Below are positions 7,024 to 13,743 of a DNA stretch of 13,856 nt, one piece after another (position 1 is the stretch's first letter; each line of letters begins with the position of its first letter). The notes under the pieces were generated by a model. It was not told the origin of the DNA, searched no databases, and saw only the letters and a list, made by a program, of their open reading frames with translations. Source of the stretch: JAHWJR01 sp035942035 (lineage in GTDB: Bacteria; Actinomycetota; Acidimicrobiia; Acidimicrobiales; CADCSY01); the NCBI GenBank assembly GCA_035942035.1, contig DASZDK010000017.1, positions 1 through 13,856 on the forward strand, read 5' to 3'. The position numbers and the translations under genes were made by a program.

Positions 7024-8012
7024 CAGCGCCGGCCCTCGGCCTTGCGCTGTTCGACGTCCAGGTCGTGGGCCACCATGGTGGTGACCAATTCGGGGAAGCT
7101 CATCGTGGGCTCCCAACCGAGGACCTTGTGGGCCTTGGAAGCGTCGCCTACCAGCAGGTCGACCTCCGACGGGCGGAGGAAGCGCTCGTCGAGCCGGACA
7201 AAGCGCTGCCAGTCGTCGATGCCCGCCGCCTGGAAGGCGAGCTCGACGAACTCCCGGACCGAGTGGGTCTGGCCGGTGGCCACCACGTAGTCGTCGGGCT
7301 CGTCCTGCTGGAGCATCAGCCACATGGCCTTCACGTAGTCGCCGGCGAAGCCCCAGTCGCGCCGAGGCTCCAGGCTCCCGAGCGCCAGCTGGTGCTGGAG
7401 CCCCAGCTTGATGCGGGCGACGGCGTTGGTGACCTTGCGGGTCACGAACTCGAGGCCCCGCCGGGGGCTCTCGTGGTTGAACAGCAAGCCGCTACAGGCG
7501 TACAGGCCGTAGGAGTCGCGGTAGTTGATGGTGATGTCGTGGCCGAAGACCTTGGCCACGCCGTAGGGGCTCCGGGGGTAGAACGGGGTCTGCTCGTTCT
7601 GCGGGTTCTCCCGCACCTTGCCGAACATCTCGCTCGAGGAGGCCTGGTAGAAGCGGGTCGGGTTGTCCCGCCCGCCCACCATCCGGATGGCCTCGAGCAT
7701 GCGCAGCACGCCCAGCCCCGTCACGTTGGCCGTGAGCTCGGCCTGGCGGAACGACAGGGCGACGAAGGAGATGGCGCCCAGGTTGTACACCTCGTCGGGT
7801 TGGGCGTACTCCAGGGCGGCGACGAGCGAGGGGAGGTCCTGCAGGTCGCCGCTCACCACGTCGACGAACGGGAACTCCTCTTGCAGGAGGACTCCCCGGG
7901 GGTTGTTCTGACCCTTCACCAGTCCGAAGACCTCGTAGCCGCGGTCGTGCAGGAACTGGGCCAGGTACTGGCCGTCCTGTCCGGTGACGCCGGTGATCAG
8001 AGCTCGAGGCAA
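7023..8012 (-). CDS. gmd: GDP-mannose 4,6-dehydratase
   Basis: Gmd turns GDP-D-mannose into GDP-4-keto-6-deoxy-D-mannose, the precursor of GDP-L-fucose, GDP-D-rhamnose and related sugars. The 329-aa protein shows G-V-T-G-Q-D-G-Q-Y-L (residues 8-17), the cofactor motif specific to this family. The catalytic set S126/E128 (in Q-A-S-S-S-E-M-F-G) and Y150-G-V-A-K154 has the usual 24-residue spacing. F-N-H-E-S-P-R-R-G (178-186), R-D-W-G-F-A-G-D-Y-V (218-227) and R-P-S-E-V-D (280-285) complete the signature. The start is a TTG at 8012, giving M-P-R-A-L-I-T-G; no ATG or GTG fits the family N-terminus and no strong SD is seen. The small-protein gene ends 75 bases upstream on the same strand and may share its transcript. 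No Fcl- or Rmd-type reductase lies in the window, so the final GDP-sugar is not determined. Confidence 0.93.
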   Translation of the reverse strand: MPRALITGVTGQDGQYLAQFLHDRGYEVFGLVKGQNNPRGVLLQEEFPFVDVVSGDLQDLPSLVAALEYAQPDEVYNLGAISFVALSFRQAELTANVTGLGVLRMLEAIRMVGGRDNPTRFYQASSSEMFGKVRENPQNEQTPFYPRSPYGVAKVFGHDITINYRDSYGLYACSGLLFNHESPRRGLEFVTRKVTNAVARIKLGLQHQLALGSLEPRRDWGFAGDYVKAMWLMLQQDEPDDYVVATGQTHSVREFVELAFQAAGIDDWQRFVRLDERFLRPSEVDLLVGDASKAHKVLGWEPTMSFPELVTTMVAHDLDVEQRKAEGRR

Positions 8013-8087
8013 GGGGCCAGTGTGGTCCCACCGCCGAGGTCGCGTCGATTTCGTCGCCCCGTCGCCGAGGCGTCCGACCGGCGGCCG

Positions 8088-8318
8088 TCAGGGAGCGGAA
8101 TCACCCCAGAGCACGGCGCGGGCCGCGGCCAGCAGGGTGCCGATCGCCTCGGGGAGCCGTCCCTCGAGGTCGTCACCGTGCTCGTCGACGACATCTCCCA
8201 GCTCCGCCAGCTGGCGCTCGAGCTCCCGCCGGCGGACCTGGGCCTGCTGGAAGGCGAGGACGGCGAAGCCCACGGTCACGTAGGCGGCGTCCTCCACTCG
8301 CTCGGGGATGGTCGCCAC
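8088..8318 (-). CDS. Small conserved-looking actinobacterial protein of unknown function
   Basis: A 76-aa protein starting at GTG 8318: M-A-T-I-P-E-R-V-E-D, then A-A-Y-V-T-V-G-F-A-V-L-A-F (11-23), a short hydrophobic stretch, followed by Q-Q-A-Q-V-R-R-R-E-L-E-R-Q-L (24-37), which reads as a charged amphipathic helix. The second half is acidic, ending with a helical A-I-G-T-L-L-A-A-A-R-A-V-L (58-70). I recall similar short proteins ('E-R-V-.-D-A-A-Y-V..G..V-L-A-F-Q') from actinobacteria, but no function is assigned. The start is chosen because a -10-like TACGCT ends 7 bases before this GTG, implying a leaderless mRNA; the frame is open further upstream to 8501 but would run through the divergent promoter region and the GT gene. 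It precedes gmd by 75 bases on the same strand. Confidence 0.6.
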   Translation of the reverse strand: MATIPERVEDAAYVTVGFAVLAFQQAQVRRRELERQLAELGDVVDEHGDDLEGRLPEAIGTLLAAARAVLWGDSAP

Positions 8319-8325
8319 GCCGACC

Positions 8326-8331
8326 AGCGTA
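8326..8331 (-). promoter_or_regulatory. -10-like box (TACGCT) for the small protein/gmd direction
   Basis: Read on the minus strand, TACGCT fits TANNNT and ends 7 bases before the GTG at 8318, the spacing expected for a leaderless transcript. A -35 at 17 bases would be GTGCCT, only 3/6 to TTGACA. It faces the plus-strand box at 8394. Confidence 0.4.
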
Positions 8332-8354
8332 GAACCCGTGCCGCTGCCAGGCAC

Positions 8355-8392
8355 CCGGGCGCCGTGCGGCGCCGGCGGTCGCCGGCGCCCGG
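8355..8392. repeat. 10-bp inverted repeat between the divergent promoters
   Basis: Perfect arms CCGGGCGCCG (8355-8364) and CGGCGCCCGG (8383-8392) are separated by 18 bases, which themselves contain part of a second GCCGGC pair (8371-8376 and 8381-8386). The repeat occupies the space between the two facing -10-like boxes and abuts the plus-strand box, so it could be an operator for both directions. In such GC-rich DNA a 10-bp match is suggestive rather than decisive. Confidence 0.4.
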
Positions 8393-8393
8393 C

Positions 8394-8399
8394 TACCCT
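8394..8399 (+). promoter_or_regulatory. -10-like box (TACCCT) for the glycosyltransferase operon
   Basis: TACCCT fits TANNNT and ends 8 bases before the GTG at 8408, placing the likely transcription start at 8406-8408, so the mRNA would be leaderless or nearly so. No SD lies before the GTG, which agrees with leaderless initiation. No -35 match is visible at the usual spacing; the GC-rich inverted repeat occupies that place. Confidence 0.4.
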
Positions 8400-8407
8400 C
8401 GCCCCAG

Positions 8408-11400
8408 GTGGCTGTGCACGACCAGCGGACCTCCGCTCCGGACCGGTCGCGGTCGGTCCCCCCCGATTCTCCCGAGCCGTCCGAGACCCTCGACCCGTCA
8501 CTCGGGTCCCTCATCGGCGACCCGGCCCACGCCCCGCCGGTGGTGGCCGTCGTGGTCACCCGCGACGCCGGTCCCTGGTTCGAGGACTGCCTGTCGTCCC
8601 TCGGCGCCCAGGACTACCCCAACCTCTCCGTCCTGGTCATCGACGCCGGAAGCGACGAGGACCCGCTCCCCCGGGTGGCCGCCGTCCTGGAGGACGCCTA
8701 CGTTCGCCACCTCGGCCACAACCCCGGGTTCGGCGCCGCTGCCAACGAGGTGCTCGAGGTCGTCGAGGGTGCGTCGTTCTACGCCTTCTGCCACGACGAC
8801 GTCCTGCTCGACCGCAGCGCCATCCGGGCCCTAGTGGCGGAGGCCTACCGCTCCAACGCGGGGATCGTCGGGCCCAAGCTGGTCTCCTGGGGCAATCCCC
8901 GCGCCCTGCTGCAGGTGGGCTTGTCCGCCGACAAGACCGGGGTGCTCACGCCCCTTGTCGAGCGGGGTGAGCTGGACCAGGAGCAACACGACGCCGTGCG
9001 GGACGTGTTCACCATTCCCGGGGCCTGCACGCTGGTACGTGCCGACCTGTTCGCCACCCTCGGTGGCTTCGACCCGGCCATCACCTTCCTCGGAGAGGAC
9101 CTGGACCTGTGCTGGCGAGCGCAGGTGGCCGGGGCCAGGGTCGTGGTGGTGCCCGCGGCGCGGGCGCAGCACCGGGAGGAGCTGATGAGCCGCCGGGCGG
9201 TCGACGACCGGCGCCGCCTGCTGGCCCGTCACCGGTTGCGGACCATGCTCGTGTGCTACGGCCCCTTCCACCTGCTGCGGGTGCTGCCCCAGGCCGCGGT
9301 GCTGGCGGTGGTCGAGGCGATCTACGCCGTGGCCGCGGGCAGGGTGTCCCAGGCCGCCGACGTGCTCGGTGCCTGGGCCTGGAACGGCCGGCGCCTGGGG
9401 GAGGTCCGCCGGCGCCGCCGGGCGCTGCGGGCGGTGCGGGGGCTGCGGGACGGCGAGGTGCGCCGGCTGCAGCACGGAGGCAGCACGCGGATTACCGGCT
9501 TCCTTCGGGGGGAGCTGGGCCGGGGCGATCGGGTGCGAGCCTCCTTGACCGATCTCCGTCGGGGCGTCGGCGGTTCGCTGTCGGCTGGTCCCCGCCGCTT
9601 CGCCATCGGCACCGCCGTGGTGGTGGCCCTGGTGGTGCTGGTCGGGTCTCGCGACCTGATCGGAGAGTCCCTCCCCGCCTTCGCCAGCCTGCCCGGCTTC
9701 GACCAGCGCCCACTGTCACTTCTCGGTGAGTACCTCAGCGGGTGGCGATCCGCCGGGCTGGGATCGGAGGCACCGGCCCCGACGGCGTTCGCCCTCATCG
9801 GCCTGAGCGGCCTGGGCCTGTTGGGCGGCATGGGCCTGCTCCAGCAGCTGCTGGTGCTCGGCACCCTGCCCGTCGGGCTGGTCGGGGCCTGGCGGCTGTG
9901 CGCGCCGCTGGGCTCGGCGCGCACGCAAGCCGTCGGGCTGATCGTCTACGCGGTGGTCCCCCTGCCCTACGACGCTCTCAGCCGTGGGCGCTGGGACGGT
10001 CTGCTGCTCTACGCCGCCGCGCCCTGGATCCTGGCCCGCCTCCTGGCCGCCACGGGCGAGGAGCCCTTCGCCCCTCCCGCGGAGCCGATCGAGGGTGAGG
10101 ACGTCCTTCGACGCCCGTCCCGACCGGTGTGGCACCCCATGCTCGCCCTCGGGCTCCTGCTCGCCCTCGTGGGGGCGTTCGTGCCGCTGGCGGTCGTGCT
10201 CGTGCCGGTGCTGGCGCTGGCCCTGGTGGCCGGCTCATTGCTTGCCGGCCGCCCCCGTGGAGCGTGGCGCGCCGTGCCCGTGGCCACCGGTGCGGCCGTG
10301 GTCGCCGCCGTGCTCCACCTGCCGTGGGCGCTCGACTTCGTGCCGGTCGCCGGCGGCAGCGGGTGGTCGGCCATGGCCGGCATCTCCCCGCTGGGCACCG
10401 ACGATCTCGGTGTGGGGGAGCTGCTCCGGCTCGAGACGGGCAAAGTGGGGCTCTCGGCGTTCGGGTGGGCCGTGCCGCTGGCCGCCGCGCTGGCGCTGTT
10501 CGTCGGCCGGGGCTGGCGATTCACCTGGGCGGCGCGGGCGTGGACGGTGGCGTTGGTCTGCTGGGCTCTGGTCTGGGCCGGTGGCCGGGACCTCACCGGC
10601 GTGCCGCTGCCGCCGGCCGAGGTGCTCCTGGCCCCGGCCGCTGCCGCGCTGGCCCTGGCCGCTGCCGCGGGCCTGGCCGCCTTCGAGCACGATCTGCCCG
10701 GGTACCGGTTCGGGTGGCGCCAGGTGGCCTCCCTGGTGGCCGCCGGTGGCGTCGCCGTCGCCACCGTGCCGGTCCTGATGGGTGCCGTCGACGGCGAGTG
10801 GGGCACTCCCGGCAGCGACTTCGACCGGACCCTGGCCTTCATGGAGAGCGACGAGGTCGCCGAGGCCGGCGCCTTCCGGGTGCTGTGGCTGGGAGACCCC
10901 GAGGTGCTGCCGGTGGCCGGCTCCCGGTTGGACGAAGGGCTGGCTTACGGCCTGTCCCGAAACGGTGCTTCGAGCCTGACCGCCCGCTGGGCCGGGGGGT
11001 TGGGCTCGTCCGGCCACCTGGTGGGGGACGCCCTGCGCCTCGCCGCCGAGGGGCGTACCGAGCGGCTGGGGCGCCTCCTCGGTCCGCTCGGGGTCCGGTA
11101 CCTCGTGTTGGCCGAGCAGGCGGCGCCGGCGCGGGACGAGACCCTCCACCGTCCGCTTCCTCCCGGCCTGGTGGCGACCGTGGGCCAGCAACTGGACCTG
11201 CGTCGCATCGACGTCGACCCGGCCCTGGTCATCTACGAGAACGCGGCGTGGCTGCCCGTGCGTGCCGCCCTGGGCCAGGATGCTGCCGTCGACGCTCCCG
11301 AGCTCTTCCCCGCCGCCGTCCGCCAGGACCTGTCGGCGTCGGCGCCCGTGCTCGGCCAGGGCTCCCACGCCCGTTTCCGGGGCGAGGTCCCGGCCGGACG

Positions 11401-11638
11401 CCTCTACGTGGCCGAGACGTCGTCCCCCCGTTGGCAGTTGCGGACCGACGGCCAGGGAGCCGAGCGCGAGGAGGCGCTGGGCTGGGCCAACGTCTTCACC
11501 GTCGACGAGGCCGGCCCGGCCACGCTGCGTTACCGCACCTCGCCGCTGCGGTGGCTGGCCGTCGCCGGGCAGGCGGCGCTGTGGTTCCTGGTCCTGCGGT
11601 TGGCCCTTCGGGGCCCCCAGTCGGTGCGGCGCCGATGA
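8408..11638 (+). CDS. GT2 glycosyltransferase fused to a large multi-TM (GT-C-like) domain
   Basis: A 1076-aa membrane protein. Residues 44-260 are a GT-A fold family-2 glycosyltransferase: V-V-A-V-V-V-T-R-D-A (45-54), H-N-P-G-F-G-A-A-A-N (104-113), the metal-binding H-D-D (129-131) and G-E-D-L-D-L-C-W-R (229-237), as in rhamnosyl/galactofuranosyl-type enzymes. An Arg-rich linker (about 328-384) follows. From about 398 to 791 there are roughly 11 hydrophobic segments, including Y-D-A-L-S-R-G-R-W-D (521-530) and A-A-A-P-W-I-L (536-542), which resemble the G-R...Y-A-.-.-P-W region of large actinobacterial GT-C proteins such as AftD-like enzymes. Residues about 792-1046 are a probable extracytoplasmic domain, and a last TM (1047-1067) precedes Q-S-V-R-R-R. 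Likely role: glycan transfer linked to export at the cell envelope; donor and acceptor unknown. The start GTG 8408 follows a -10-like box directly. Its stop overlaps the next start (ATGA). Confidence 0.8.
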   Translation: MAVHDQRTSAPDRSRSVPPDSPEPSETLDPSLGSLIGDPAHAPPVVAVVVTRDAGPWFEDCLSSLGAQDYPNLSVLVIDAGSDEDPLPRVAAVLEDAYVRHLGHNPGFGAAANEVLEVVEGASFYAFCHDDVLLDRSAIRALVAEAYRSNAGIVGPKLVSWGNPRALLQVGLSADKTGVLTPLVERGELDQEQHDAVRDVFTIPGACTLVRADLFATLGGFDPAITFLGEDLDLCWRAQVAGARVVVVPAARAQHREELMSRRAVDDRRRLLARHRLRTMLVCYGPFHLLRVLPQAAVLAVVEAIYAVAAGRVSQAADVLGAWAWNGRRLGEVRRRRRALRAVRGLRDGEVRRLQHGGSTRITGFLRGELGRGDRVRASLTDLRRGVGGSLSAGPRRFAIGTAVVVALVVLVGSRDLIGESLPAFASLPGFDQRPLSLLGEYLSGWRSAGLGSEAPAPTAFALIGLSGLGLLGGMGLLQQLLVLGTLPVGLVGAWRLCAPLGSARTQAVGLIVYAVVPLPYDALSRGRWDGLLLYAAAPWILARLLAATGEEPFAPPAEPIEGEDVLRRPSRPVWHPMLALGLLLALVGAFVPLAVVLVPVLALALVAGSLLAGRPRGAWRAVPVATGAAVVAAVLHLPWALDFVPVAGGSGWSAMAGISPLGTDDLGVGELLRLETGKVGLSAFGWAVPLAAALALFVGRGWRFTWAARAWTVALVCWALVWAGGRDLTGVPLPPAEVLLAPAAAALALAAAAGLAAFEHDLPGYRFGWRQVASLVAAGGVAVATVPVLMGAVDGEWGTPGSDFDRTLAFMESDEVAEAGAFRVLWLGDPEVLPVAGSRLDEGLAYGLSRNGASSLTARWAGGLGSSGHLVGDALRLAAEGRTERLGRLLGPLGVRYLVLAEQAAPARDETLHRPLPPGLVATVGQQLDLRRIDVDPALVIYENAAWLPVRAALGQDAAVDAPELFPAAVRQDLSASAPVLGQGSHARFRGEVPAGRLYVAETSSPRWQLRTDGQGAEREEALGWANVFTVDEAGPATLRYRTSPLRWLAVAGQAALWFLVLRLALRGPQSVRRR

Positions 11639-13056
11639 CCGTCCGGCGTGCCCCGGTGCTGGTGGTCCTGGTCGCCGTCCTGGGCGCCATGGCAGCGGCC
11701 GAAGTCGGTGACATCGGCAAGGACGACGGTTCCCCCTTCGGGACCGCCGCCTCGTTCGCCATGCCGGTGAGCGATCCCGTCGGGTCCCTCTCGTCCACCT
11801 GGTTCTGCCCGGCAACGGGCGTCGACGGCAACCACGCTGTCCTGGTCACCAACCACGGGGACCAGCCTCGCACCGGCTCACTGACGTGGACGACGGGTGA
11901 CGGAGCGCCGGTGTCCGAGCCGGTGGACGTCGGAGCCCACGAGGGAGTCTCGCTCGGCGTGGCCGACGGAGTGGAGGGCGCCGCCGCGTCGGTCGTGGTG
12001 GAGATGGACGGCGGCGGCCTGGCGGTGGAGCGGGCATTGCGCTCCAGCGACGGAAGTGGGGTGACGTCGTGCTCCTCGGCCGCCTCCGACCGCTGGTACC
12101 TGGCCAACGGGGCCACGTCGCGGGACGCCACCCAGCTGCTGACCCTGTTCAACCCCTTCGCCGACGACGCCATCATCGACGTGAGCTTCGCCACCGATCA
12201 GGGCCGCGACGAGCCCGAGGCGCTGCGCGGGTTGCCGATCAGGGCCCACTCGACGACGGTCGTGAACCTGGGGGACGTCGTCCGCCGCCGAGAGGTCACC
12301 GCCACGGAGGTCACCACCCGCCGCGGCCGCCTCGTCGTCCAGCGCATGCAGCGCTTCGACGGCAGCGCAGGGCGCAGCGGCCTCTCGCTGGCACTGGCCG
12401 CGCCGGCGCCGGCCGACGTGTGGACCTTCCCGGCGGGGGTGCACGGCGACGGCCAGGGCGAGCGGTGGCACGTGTACAACCCCGGCGAGCGGGACGCGGT
12501 GGTCAGCCTGGAGGTGGTGCCCGACGACGGCGACTTCCCCGTACCGGTGGAGCGGACCGTGGCCGCCCGCTCCCAGTTGGTGATCGACGCTGCCGAGATC
12601 GAGGCGGTGGCTGCCGGCGTGGGCCACTCCTCGTCGGTGCGCTCGGTCAACGACGTCGCGGTCGTGGTCGAACGCGAGCTGACGGCCGGCCCTCCCTCCT
12701 CGCGCCGGGGCTGGTCGTCGACGCCCGGCGCTCCCTTGGCAGCGCCGGCGTGGCTGCTGGCCGGCGGCGACCTGCCCTATCCCTCGGGCGACCGCCTGTT
12801 CGTCCACAACCCCGGCGCCGAGCCGGTGCGCGTCTCCGTGGCTGTCCTCGATGGTGGGCAGACGACGCCCCTGGAGGGCCTGCAGGACGTGGAGCTCGCC
12901 GCCGCCGGACGCCAGCGAGTGGACGTCACCGAGTACGTGAGCGGCGCACCGCTGCCGCTGCTGGTGCAGGCGGACGGACCGGTGGTGGTGGAGCGGGACC
13001 TCTCGCCCACCGACGACACCGGCATCTCCACCGTCTTCGGAGCACCCCTTCCCTAG
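11635..13056 (+). CDS. Secreted DUF5719-like protein with four internal repeats
   Basis: A 473-aa protein starting at ATG 11635, which overlaps the preceding stop (ATGA). Residues 1-22 read as a signal peptide (R-R, hydrophobic core V-L-V-V-L-V-A-V-L, then A-M-A-A-A) with no lipobox Cys, so export or retention near the membrane is expected. The mature part is beta-rich and contains four copies of one unit of about 100-110 residues. Each begins with Trp (56, 154, 263, 373), has Asn followed by Pro or His (73, 173, 282, 392) and ends with V-V-x-R-like V-E-R or V-Q-R (131, 235, 345, 452). The pattern and position after a GT2/multi-TM gene match what I know as DUF5719; function is unknown. It has exactly two cysteines, C58 and C146, and a CxxC protein is encoded 9 bases downstream. 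A structural or accessory role in the envelope with the upstream glycosyltransferase is inferred from context. Confidence 0.78.
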   Translation: MTVRRAPVLVVLVAVLGAMAAAEVGDIGKDDGSPFGTAASFAMPVSDPVGSLSSTWFCPATGVDGNHAVLVTNHGDQPRTGSLTWTTGDGAPVSEPVDVGAHEGVSLGVADGVEGAAASVVVEMDGGGLAVERALRSSDGSGVTSCSSAASDRWYLANGATSRDATQLLTLFNPFADDAIIDVSFATDQGRDEPEALRGLPIRAHSTTVVNLGDVVRRREVTATEVTTRRGRLVVQRMQRFDGSAGRSGLSLALAAPAPADVWTFPAGVHGDGQGERWHVYNPGERDAVVSLEVVPDDGDFPVPVERTVAARSQLVIDAAEIEAVAAGVGHSSSVRSVNDVAVVVERELTAGPPSSRRGWSSTPGAPLAAPAWLLAGGDLPYPSGDRLFVHNPGAEPVRVSVAVLDGGQTTPLEGLQDVELAAAGRQRVDVTEYVSGAPLPLLVQADGPVVVERDLSPTDDTGISTVFGAPLP

Positions 13057-13065
13057 CAGGCTGGC

Positions 13066-13479
13066 ATGGAACGTCTCCTCGTCGCCGCCGTCCTCATGGT
13101 CGTTGCCGTTGCCGTGGCCGTGCTCCTCCAGCGCCGCCGCCCCGACCCTCCTACGGCACCCCGGTGGGCCGTGCCGGCCCAGCTCGACCGGGCCGACTTC
13201 GCCGGCAGCGACGTCCCGTGGCTGGTGGCCGTGTTCACCTCCGCCACCTGCGCCACCTGTGCCGGGGTGCTGACCCGGGCGGCCCCTCTGGCCAGCCCCG
13301 AGGTGGTGGTGGAGGAGGTGGAGGTGGGCACCCGGCCTGATCTCCACCGCCGCTACGGCATCGACGCCGTTCCCTGCCTGGTGGTGGCCGACGCCGACGG
13401 CGAGGTCAGGGCGTCGTTCGTGGGCCAGCCCACCGCCGCCGAGCTGTGGACCACCCTCGCCGACCTACGGGATCAGTGA
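13066..13479 (+). CDS. Membrane-anchored thioredoxin-like protein (CATC)
   Basis: A 137-aa protein with one N-terminal membrane segment (about residues 4-21) followed by R-R-R (23-25), then a thioredoxin-fold domain: W-L-V-A-V-F-T-S-A-T-C62-A-T-C65 is the beta-strand leading into the redox C-x-x-C, and I-D-A-V-P103-C-L-V-V holds the expected cis-proline. D-G-E-V and a C-terminal helix (about 123-135) close the fold. The active-site dipeptide Ala-Thr differs from Gly-Pro of classical thioredoxin. A third cysteine, C104, follows the cis-Pro, where Thr is usual. Topology is ambiguous: a cleft outside the cell would suit oxidation or reduction of exported proteins, but the R-R-R after the helix would by the positive-inside rule favour the cytoplasmic side. 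The ATG lies 9 bases after the DUF5719-like stop, with AGCAGG as a weak SD, so it is the third gene of the operon. Confidence 0.8.
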   Translation: MERLLVAAVLMVVAVAVAVLLQRRRPDPPTAPRWAVPAQLDRADFAGSDVPWLVAVFTSATCATCAGVLTRAAPLASPEVVVEEVEVGTRPDLHRRYGIDAVPCLVVADADGEVRASFVGQPTAAELWTTLADLRDQ

Positions 13480-13490
13480 TCGCCCTCGTT

Positions 13491-13652
13491 CGCTCGCTGC
13501 GCTCACTCCACTCGGGCGAGCCGATCGTGCTCCGTGCGCCGGCGAAGCCGTCGCCCTCCGCGCTGTCCTTCTGCTGGCCGCCATCCAGAAGGGCCGCCTT
13601 CGGCGGCGAGCGTGGCCGGCGGCATGGGCGCCGTCGCTCGCTGCGTTCGCTC
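13491..13652. repeat. Degenerate 18-base direct repeat (CGCTCGCTGCG...)
   Basis: CGCTCGCTGCGCTCACTC (13491-13508) recurs as CGCTCGCTGCGTTCGCTC (13635-13652), 16 of 18 bases identical, 144 bases apart. Each copy is itself built of CGCT/CGTT-like tetramers. Similar strings are frequent in intergenic DNA of GC-rich bacteria; no function is known to me. Confidence 0.45.
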
Positions 13653-13743
13653 GCGTTCCAACGCTGCGGAGTCCGCCAGGCGGAGCAGCAAACGCAGCCT
13701 TCGCGGCTCCGTGCGAACGGGCGCCGGCGGATTATCGCCGGCG

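Noticed and set aside
7024..7323. N-terminal extension of rmlC
   Set aside because: It lies within gmd in another frame and resembles no cupin; ATG 7023 gives the family N-terminus.
8319..8501. N-terminal extension of the 76-aa protein
   Set aside because: It would cross both promoters and overlap the glycosyltransferase gene; the added residues are Arg/Gly/Pro-rich and unlike the helical core.
7065..8834. 589-codon plus-strand open frame
   Set aside because: Antisense to gmd and the small gene and out of frame with the glycosyltransferase; low-complexity shadow.
10129..11634. 5' half of a 975-codon plus-strand frame ending at 13056
   Set aside because: It overlaps the GT2/multi-TM gene in another frame and is Arg/Gly/Pro-rich; the true start is ATG 11635 with a signal peptide.
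10235..11815. 526-codon minus-strand open frame
   Set aside because: Antisense shadow of the glycosyltransferase gene; Gln/Gly/Arg/Pro-rich, no domain.
11878..13347. 489-codon minus-strand open frame
   Set aside because: Antisense to the DUF5719-like and thioredoxin genes; His/Gly/Val/Arg-rich without motifs.
13471..13481. GATCA-G-TGATC palindrome over the thioredoxin stop codon
   Set aside because: Only 5-bp arms with a single centre base and no T-tract; likely chance.
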